DNA of 64,000 nucleotides from Niabella insulamsoli (GTDB lineage: Bacteria; Bacteroidota; Bacteroidia; Chitinophagales; Chitinophagaceae): contig NZ_CP190246.1 of NCBI RefSeq assembly GCF_039652435.2, forward strand, positions 3,720,001-3,784,000. The letters run 5' to 3'. The number at the start of each line of letters is the position of its first letter. The stretch's first letter is position 1. The notes below the pieces were generated by a model that was not told where the DNA came from, did not search any database, and saw nothing but the letters and a program-made list of their open reading frames with translations. Shown here in pieces: positions 59,315 to 64,000 of the stretch. The translations under genes were made by a program, and so were the position numbers.

Positions 59315-59845
59315 CTATTTTTTATTAAAAATGGAACGAGCGTATTTTTTCAGATTGATGCCGTACTTGACGTTCATCGCTTTTAAAAATTTTTTATTCC
59401 TGTATTTATGGAAAAACTCCAGGGGACTATATTCTTCTGTGGTTAGCGTGTGAAACAGGCTCAGGATGACCGGCGTTGTGGTCGCCATCAAAAAATTGAT
59501 GGTTTTGTTTCGCACATTGGCCTTTTGCGCAATATCATCAATAGTATCTACCAGTTTAACCCCAAAAATCTCGGAGTTGATCCCCCGCCCTTTCTGAAGC
59601 ATCGCCGCCTCAAAATCAAAAACTTCGGCCCAATTTAAAATTGAACATTCTTTACCGATTTTAAAAATTTCATCAATTTTACCCAGTGTGTCAAATTGCT
59701 TATTGAGTGCATCAACGGTGGCATCGGTGATTAAATCGATGGCATTTTCTATATAAGTAAGCGGCTCTTTAAAATGATGGCTGGCGGAAAGACTAAGGCT
59801 GTAGTCTTCTTGTATTTGAGATAGAATTCTCTTTTTAAAATCCAT
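59315..59845 (-). CDS. Protein of unknown function, DUF937-like
   Basis: I do not firmly recognise this 176-residue protein. It has no signal peptide. Residues about 75-130, including SEIFGVKLVDTIDDIAQKANV and FLMATTTPVILSLFHTL, resemble the pattern of DUF937 proteins (an FG-x-I-A-x-x-x-x stretch followed by a hydrophobic LLxxxxPxxLxxL helix). In Bacteroidota DUF937 segments are found fused to OmpA-like domains, and an OmpA-like lipoprotein gene lies upstream here. The C-terminus is strongly basic. A pair of 21-bp-period repeats like a LytTR site lies about 130 bp upstream, so it may be a target of the LytTR regulator at the right edge. Confidence 0.75.
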   Translation of the reverse strand: MDFKKRILSQIQEDYSLSLSASHHFKEPLTYIENAIDLITDATVDALNKQFDTLGKIDEIFKIGKECSILNWAEVFDFEAAMLQKGRGINSEIFGVKLVDTIDDIAQKANVRNKTINFLMATTTPVILSLFHTLTTEEYSPLEFFHKYRNKKFLKAMNVKYGINLKKYARSIFNKK

Positions 59846-59972
59846 AAATCAAAAAAAATTGAAGTCTTAGAAAAGAGGGGCTCACGTCTTGCCTGGAAAG
59901 GCACCGCAGCCCACTCTAAGCCCTCTAAACCGCCGTAAAGGTAGCCCGTCTACCAAAACTTACCCTTCAATA
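59846..59972 (-). promoter_or_regulatory. Probable promoter and structured leader of the DUF937-like gene
   Basis: On the minus strand TACCTTTA (near 59943-59936) resembles a -7 box with one mismatch. The predicted leader of about 90 nt is unusually G/C-rich for an intergenic region and contains GCCT-GGAAA-GGC and other short stems. The LytTR-like repeats would be centred about 55 bp before the start site. Confidence 0.4.
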
Positions 59973-60014
59973 TTCGACGAAACGGCCTATTTTTTCGACG
60001 AAACGGTTTGTTTT
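59973..60014 (-). promoter_or_regulatory. Two 21-bp direct repeats resembling a LytTR-family binding site
   Basis: TTCGACGAAACGG recurs exactly at 59973 and 59994, a period of 21 bp; a third partial TTCGA follows. On the minus strand the repeated 9-mers read ACCGTTTCG and GCCGTTTCG separated by 12 bp. AgrA-type LytTR sites are two 9-bp repeats with G-T-T in the centre and a 12-bp spacer, so the geometry and core fit. A LytTR regulator is encoded 3.5 kb away in the same gene group. Confidence 0.6.
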
Positions 60015-60022
60015 TTCGATCA

Positions 60023-60949
60023 TCAATTTAAACCTTCCAAATCCGGTAAAATAGCCCAATAAAAAACAACGACCCGCCGCCTCTCATCATTGTCTGAATA
60101 ATCTGTAATATTTTTAAAAGGAACGGCCTCGCCACGGCCATAAGAGACGCTGCCAATCGTCAATTGATCATAGTTGGCAAATTTTGATGCATAAGTTTTC
60201 ATGATATTTTCCAGGTTTGACAACAACGAGGCGGCCCGGAGGTCCGAAAGCGCCATATTCAGTTTCTCTTTACCCGGATTTTCTAACTTTAAATAGTTTT
60301 TAAGTTTGGCATATAACGCAGTTCCTCTCCCAATTGGAGAAGCATCGGCGTAACCCACGATCACCAGCTGGACGCCTCTTTTTACATCCGCAAAACGGTT
60401 CGAAAGAGCGGCCATCGAATCGATTGCCGGGGCAAAAGATCGGGCCACTAATTTTGAAGCCGACGGCGATATTTCGTAAACTCCAGGATCGAAAAACGCG
60501 CCCAGGCCATACTTTTCGAAGGACTTAGCCTTTACCGCCTCGCTCAGCAATTCGTATATGCGATCGCGCCGCGCTTCACTTAGCTTAAAAGAATCGAGTT
60601 GCTGCAAATGGCTTTTCAAAGCTTCGTTATATTTGGACTTGTTGAAATTGGATCTTTTTTCCAGAAAAAACTCGACCGCTTTTACACTTTTGCCTGCCTC
60701 TTCGAGGTTTTTTTTCAACGCGTTTAAAACGTCTTCAAATTTATTATGGATGCTGCTATCGACGGATTCGCCCTGCTTCTTTTGCTCAATCTTTTCCCCT
60801 ATCGCTTCTAGTGTTGTTGCGCTTTCCGAAATTATTTTTTTGGAAGATTCAACACTGCTTTTTGCATGTGCAATTCGCTTTTGGTTGGCGCAAGAACAGA
60901 TAAAAATGCCAATAATCAGCACCAGCATACAATTTTTCATGAATGTCAA
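60023..60949 (-). CDS. OmpA-like lipoprotein with helical N-terminal region
   Basis: This 308-residue protein has a lipoprotein signal (FICSC, Cys20), a long helical, Lys/Glu-rich region (about 25-150) and an OmpA-like domain (about 155-305). In that domain VYEISPSASKLVARSFAPAIDSMA, IVGYADASPIG, LSDLRAASLLSNLENIM and YGRGEAVPF, then DNDERRRVVVFY, correspond to the peptidoglycan-binding OmpA fold, with Asp and Arg binding residues at the expected places. It would sit in the outer membrane and touch the wall. It follows the 121-residue membrane protein by 6 nt, so both belong to the kinase operon. Confidence 0.87.
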   Translation of the reverse strand: MTFMKNCMLVLIIGIFICSCANQKRIAHAKSSVESSKKIISESATTLEAIGEKIEQKKQGESVDSSIHNKFEDVLNALKKNLEEAGKSVKAVEFFLEKRSNFNKSKYNEALKSHLQQLDSFKLSEARRDRIYELLSEAVKAKSFEKYGLGAFFDPGVYEISPSASKLVARSFAPAIDSMAALSNRFADVKRGVQLVIVGYADASPIGRGTALYAKLKNYLKLENPGKEKLNMALSDLRAASLLSNLENIMKTYASKFANYDQLTIGSVSYGRGEAVPFKNITDYSDNDERRRVVVFYWAILPDLEGLN

Positions 60950-60955
60950 CAGTTT

Positions 60956-61321
60956 TTATTGGGGAAGCGGTTTTATCGTCAGCCCGTCCGATTTGGGAAC
61001 GGCCGATATTTTTCTCATTTTATTTTTTAATATTTTAGAATAGATGATGTCGCGGTCAGGCACAGCTGTAAGGGTATCAATGCCGGACGTTTCTTTTCTG
61101 GCAGGGTCTCTGTTTAAAGATTTGTTGACGAGATTAAAACTTTCGCCCAACCGCAGGTCATGAGACGAAATCAACAGTTGATCTACCGATAACTTATTCG
61201 ATTTTGACTGTCCGCGCCAATTATTCAGCATCACAATTAACAGGACGACGCTGCCCAGCCAGAGGACTGCAAGCGATAAACTCGCGAGTTTGTTGTTCGT
61301 TCTTTTATTTCCATACAGCAT
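60956..61321 (-). CDS. Single-pass membrane protein of unknown function in the kinase operon
   Basis: I do not recognise this 121-residue protein. It has a basic N-terminus, one membrane helix (about 13-32, LASLSLAVLWLGSVVLLIVML) and a polar periplasmic or cytoplasmic tail rich in Ser/Lys/Asp without Cys. Its start overlaps the 3' end of the hybrid kinase gene by 17 bp, and it is 6 nt before the OmpA-like gene, so co-translation is likely. It may link the kinase and the OmpA-like protein, but this is inference from position. Confidence 0.75.
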   Translation of the reverse strand: MLYGNKRTNNKLASLSLAVLWLGSVVLLIVMLNNWRGQSKSNKLSVDQLLISSHDLRLGESFNLVNKSLNRDPARKETSGIDTLTAVPDRDIIYSKILKNKMRKISAVPKSDGLTIKPLPQ

Positions 61322-63479
61322 TGGCTACTGTGTTTTTAATGACGATATCAATTTCTTCGACAAAGGTCGTGCACTTTTCCAATGCCCGGTCCATATCACT
61401 CGTTAATTCAGCGGCATTTTCAGAAAGTAATTTATAAACCATGTGCTGCGGCCCTAACGATAAAAATGTCGATTTCATACGATGTAAAATCTGATGCATC
61501 CCATGGAGATCTTTGCCTGCCGCTGCTTTCAGTAAGTCGGCCCGGTCGAGTTCCCATTGCAGGTTCATTTCTTTAATGATCTCTGACAACATTTCCCAAT
61601 TGTCGCCTACCACGGTTTTAAGAAAGGAAAGATCTTCGCCTGCGTCTGCTTCAGAGACGGAGTTTTGTTGAACCTCGGACCCGTAAAGATAAAGCGTCAT
61701 TTTTTGGACGAGCAACTCTTCATCCAGGGGTTTAGCCATATAATCCGTAAAACCCGCGGCCAGACATTTCTCGACTTCCCCTTCCGAAACATAGGCGGTC
61801 ATGGCTATAACAGGCGTTTTGAGCGATAGTTCATTCCGGATCAGCCCTACCGCCCGGTAGCCATCCATCACCGGCATCTGTATGTCCATAAAGACAAGAT
61901 CAAAAGCCTGCTCTCTTAAGATCTCTATTGCCTTTTGACCATTATCCGTCATTACCGGCGTCAATTCATGCTTGTTAAATATATGTTTGATCAGCACCTG
62001 ATTAGCGCGGTTATCCTCGACCACCAGTACCTTAAACCCGTTAAAGGAAGCTGAGTCTGCCGCGGAAGAAACTTCTTTCGTTTCAACTGTATTTGTTTTT
62101 TCGAGAATACAGGTGAAGTTGAATTCTGAACCTTCGTTGACATGACTATAAACTGAAACCGACCCGCCCATTCGTTCCACCAGATTTTTGACAATGGTAA
62201 GGCCCAATCCCGTACCTCCGTGCTGCCGCCGGGCGCCCTGTTCCACTTGCTCAAACCGTTCGAAAATAGTGGCGATCTTGTCCTTGGGTATCCCCATGCC
62301 AGTATCACGGACTGTAAAACTCAACTTAAAGTACTTATCGTCCTCATCAACCCAAACAACACCTGTGCTTACGGTCACGCTGCCGCTTGAGGTAAATTTG
62401 ATAGCATTGCTGATAAGATTGATCAGAATTTGCTGAAGCCTGTCGGGGTCGCCTATTACATACTCGGGAATTCTGTCATCGAGGTCACAACTATAGGTCA
62501 GCTTTTTTTCGTTGATCGCCGGTGCAAACATTTTCTCGATGCGGTCGACCAGATCAAATAAATTGAAGGGGCGATGTGCAACCGTCAGTTTACCGGCTTC
62601 TATTTTAGACAGATCGAGGACATCGTTTACGATATGCAGCAAGTTGTAACCGCTGGACTTAATGATGTCGACATATTCCTTTTGCTGACCGTTTAGCGGC
62701 GTATCATCGAGCAACTTTCCAAATCCAATCAACGCATTCAGAGGTGTTCTTAACTCGTGGCTCATGTTGGCTAAAAACTCATCCTTGGCATTTTTACTCT
62801 TCAGGGCGGCCAGCTCAGCATCTTTTAGTTCAACAATCAATTTCATTTGCTGTGACTGTCGCCGGATAATGATGGTAGCGAGCACCAGGATTGCCAAAAT
62901 TGAAAAGATGGCCAGGATCCTGTTGAAAAAGGATAGCTTACTGGCTTGTTCCGAGTTGGTGTCTAAGGTCCTTTGCAGGTTGTTTTTCAGCGTTTCCTGA
63001 AACTTTTGGCAATTATCGTAGACACGGTCGCCCGCCTTTAAAGCTCGTAATGAATCTTTTAATTGTGTTAAACCGATGCCTGAGTCGTGCAAACTTTCTT
63101 CAAGAATTCTTTGGGAGAAATAAACCTGCGAATCGATGATATTATTGATGGCTTTGGAAATAGGCTGGCCTTCAATAAGACTATCACTGGCTAATATGCC
63201 TACATTGTAGCCCAAAACCGTCAGCGAATCTTCCAGCCGTTGAATATGCGACTCATCAGCTTCAGCCGTAATTCGCTTTAATTTCCCTTCGAGGTCGAAT
63301 GACAAATTTACCAGTTCCTGAATTTTGATATTGATCCGGAAAGTTTCTACAGCCTGAGCGTTGCCAGTAGTAAGAGCAGTTGTTGACTTATTGGTAAAAT
63401 ATTGGGTTACTACAATGAGCGCCATCAACGCCAGCGCCAAAATCACAATTGAAAAAAAAGCGATTCCTTTTTGATTCAT
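61305..63479 (-). CDS. Hybrid sensor histidine kinase with receiver and HPt domains
   Basis: This 724-residue protein has two membrane helices (5-26 and 184-205) around a helical periplasmic CHASE3-like sensor. The HisKA domain has His241 in NMSHELRTPLNALIGF; the ATPase part has an N-box (NLISNAIKF), DTGMGIP and GGTGLGLTIV. A receiver domain follows with Asp532 in LVFMDIQMPVMDG, and a C-terminal HPt with His666 in HRMKSTF. This is a complete four-step phosphorelay in one chain, needing only an output regulator, and a LytTR regulator gene lies 15 nt upstream. The signal is unknown. Confidence 0.95.
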   Translation of the reverse strand: MNQKGIAFFSIVILALALMALIVVTQYFTNKSTTALTTGNAQAVETFRINIKIQELVNLSFDLEGKLKRITAEADESHIQRLEDSLTVLGYNVGILASDSLIEGQPISKAINNIIDSQVYFSQRILEESLHDSGIGLTQLKDSLRALKAGDRVYDNCQKFQETLKNNLQRTLDTNSEQASKLSFFNRILAIFSILAILVLATIIIRRQSQQMKLIVELKDAELAALKSKNAKDEFLANMSHELRTPLNALIGFGKLLDDTPLNGQQKEYVDIIKSSGYNLLHIVNDVLDLSKIEAGKLTVAHRPFNLFDLVDRIEKMFAPAINEKKLTYSCDLDDRIPEYVIGDPDRLQQILINLISNAIKFTSSGSVTVSTGVVWVDEDDKYFKLSFTVRDTGMGIPKDKIATIFERFEQVEQGARRQHGGTGLGLTIVKNLVERMGGSVSVYSHVNEGSEFNFTCILEKTNTVETKEVSSAADSASFNGFKVLVVEDNRANQVLIKHIFNKHELTPVMTDNGQKAIEILREQAFDLVFMDIQMPVMDGYRAVGLIRNELSLKTPVIAMTAYVSEGEVEKCLAAGFTDYMAKPLDEELLVQKMTLYLYGSEVQQNSVSEADAGEDLSFLKTVVGDNWEMLSEIIKEMNLQWELDRADLLKAAAGKDLHGMHQILHRMKSTFLSLGPQHMVYKLLSENAAELTSDMDRALEKCTTFVEEIDIVIKNTVANAVWK

Positions 63480-63494
63480 AATGGTTTTACGTCG

Positions 63495-64000
63495 TTATAA
63501 TAACTGCAGGCTTTTGAGCAGTGCGTCCTTGTTTGACTCTGAAACCGGAATCGCCTCGCCATGCACGTAAACAATCCGGTCTTCTATGTAATCGATCTTA
63601 TCTAAGGCAATGGTATAACTCCGGTGAATGCGCATAAACTTCTGAGATGGCAACTTGTCCTCGATAGCCTTCAAACTGCCATGTACGATATAACTTTTTT
63701 GAGGCACGTGCAGCTTTATATAATCGCCTTTCGCCTCAATCCATAGAATATCGTTCATATTCAATTTGCGGATCACTTTATTGTCTTTTACAAATACAAA
63801 ATCGCTTGACCCTTCATTTCCGATCTTCACGTTTTCGTTGGTGAGCAGCTCTTTAGCCCGCTCAACCGCCTGCATCACTCTGGCCAAAGAGAAAGGCTTT
63901 ACGATATAGTCCACCACATTTAACTCAAAAGCTTCGACGGCATAGGTAGGTTTTCCGGTGGTGAAAATGGTTAGCGGCCTTTTCGGCAACATTCTTAACA
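63495..64000 (-). CDS. LytTR-family response regulator (partial, N-terminus beyond right edge)
   Basis: The frame is open to the right edge, so the first part of the receiver domain is missing. What remains begins LRMLPKRPLTIFTTGKPTYA, then VEAFELNVVDYIVKPFS, with the conserved receiver Lys in VKPFS, followed by a LytTR DNA-binding domain (FVFVKDNKVIRKLNMNDILWIEAKGDYIKLH, FMRIHRSYTIALDKID). The phosphorylated Asp lies outside the window. It is 15 nt before the hybrid kinase, which should be its partner; LytTR proteins bind direct repeats of the kind found at 59973-60014. Confidence 0.93.
   Translation of the reverse strand, partial: LRMLPKRPLTIFTTGKPTYAVEAFELNVVDYIVKPFSLARVMQAVERAKELLTNENVKIGNEGSSDFVFVKDNKVIRKLNMNDILWIEAKGDYIKLHVPQKSYIVHGSLKAIEDKLPSQKFMRIHRSYTIALDKIDYIEDRIVYVHGEAIPVSESNKDALLKSLQLL

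Overview
The window looks like chromosomal DNA from a Bacteroidota bacterium, most likely family Chitinophagaceae. The evidence is a SusC/SusD pair, a gldKLMN cluster for the type IX secretion and gliding motor, enlarged duplicated ExbD proteins beside TonB, a LytTR regulator with a hybrid kinase, and many promoters of the Bacteroidota type (TTTG, then TAnnTTTG) with few Shine-Dalgarno sites. Codon use and base composition look even, and I see no intact transposon, prophage or CRISPR array.

Layout. 1-4092: a SusD-like lipoprotein (cut by the left edge) and its SusC receptor. 4344-11777: housekeeping genes (folD, queE, an ABC exporter, thiolase, pyrD, a TerC protein) plus a tiny PPGQ-motif lipoprotein. 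11933-14728: a bacteriophytochrome kinase directly joined to heme oxygenase, which makes its chromophore. 14785-20150: dCMP deaminase, nagA, a small membrane protein coupled to a sterol-desaturase-family oxygenase, rsmE and dnaB. 20575-31650: a serpin lipoprotein, pheT-(coiled coil)-zapA-rny, an exported protein with a class II terpene-cyclase-like DxDDTA motif, a Bcr-type MFS pump, rplS, tatA and gatA. 31732-36332: a lytic transglycosylase and exbB-exbD-exbD-tonB. 36665-38436: a thiol peroxidase, tRNA-Arg(CCG) with a broken partial copy beside it, and a Lys/Ala-rich histone-like protein.

38507-42845 holds two riboswitch-controlled transport genes: a CLC-F type fluoride exporter with a clear fluoride riboswitch, and a BtuB-like TonB receptor with a cobalamin riboswitch; marC lies between them. 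43006-44906 is a three-gene sulfur-transport cluster. 44949-47501 pairs an amino acid permease with a Cys/Met-metabolism PLP enzyme. 47732-52331 is gldKLMN. 52500-59304 holds a beta-barrel protein, a nucleotidase, an MFS transporter, HIT, greA, a D-2-hydroxyacid dehydrogenase, rsmA and pdxA.

The right end (59315 to the edge) looks like a signalling module: LytTR regulator, hybrid histidine kinase, one-helix membrane protein, OmpA-like lipoprotein and a DUF937-like protein. A pair of 21-bp-spaced direct repeats resembling a LytTR operator sits in front of the last gene. This is the best candidate for a little-described system here.

The TonB/ExbBD complex would energise the two TonB-dependent receptors in the window, and the gldKLMN products form the separate motor of the type IX system. 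All functions are inferred from sequence read by eye; no database search was run.
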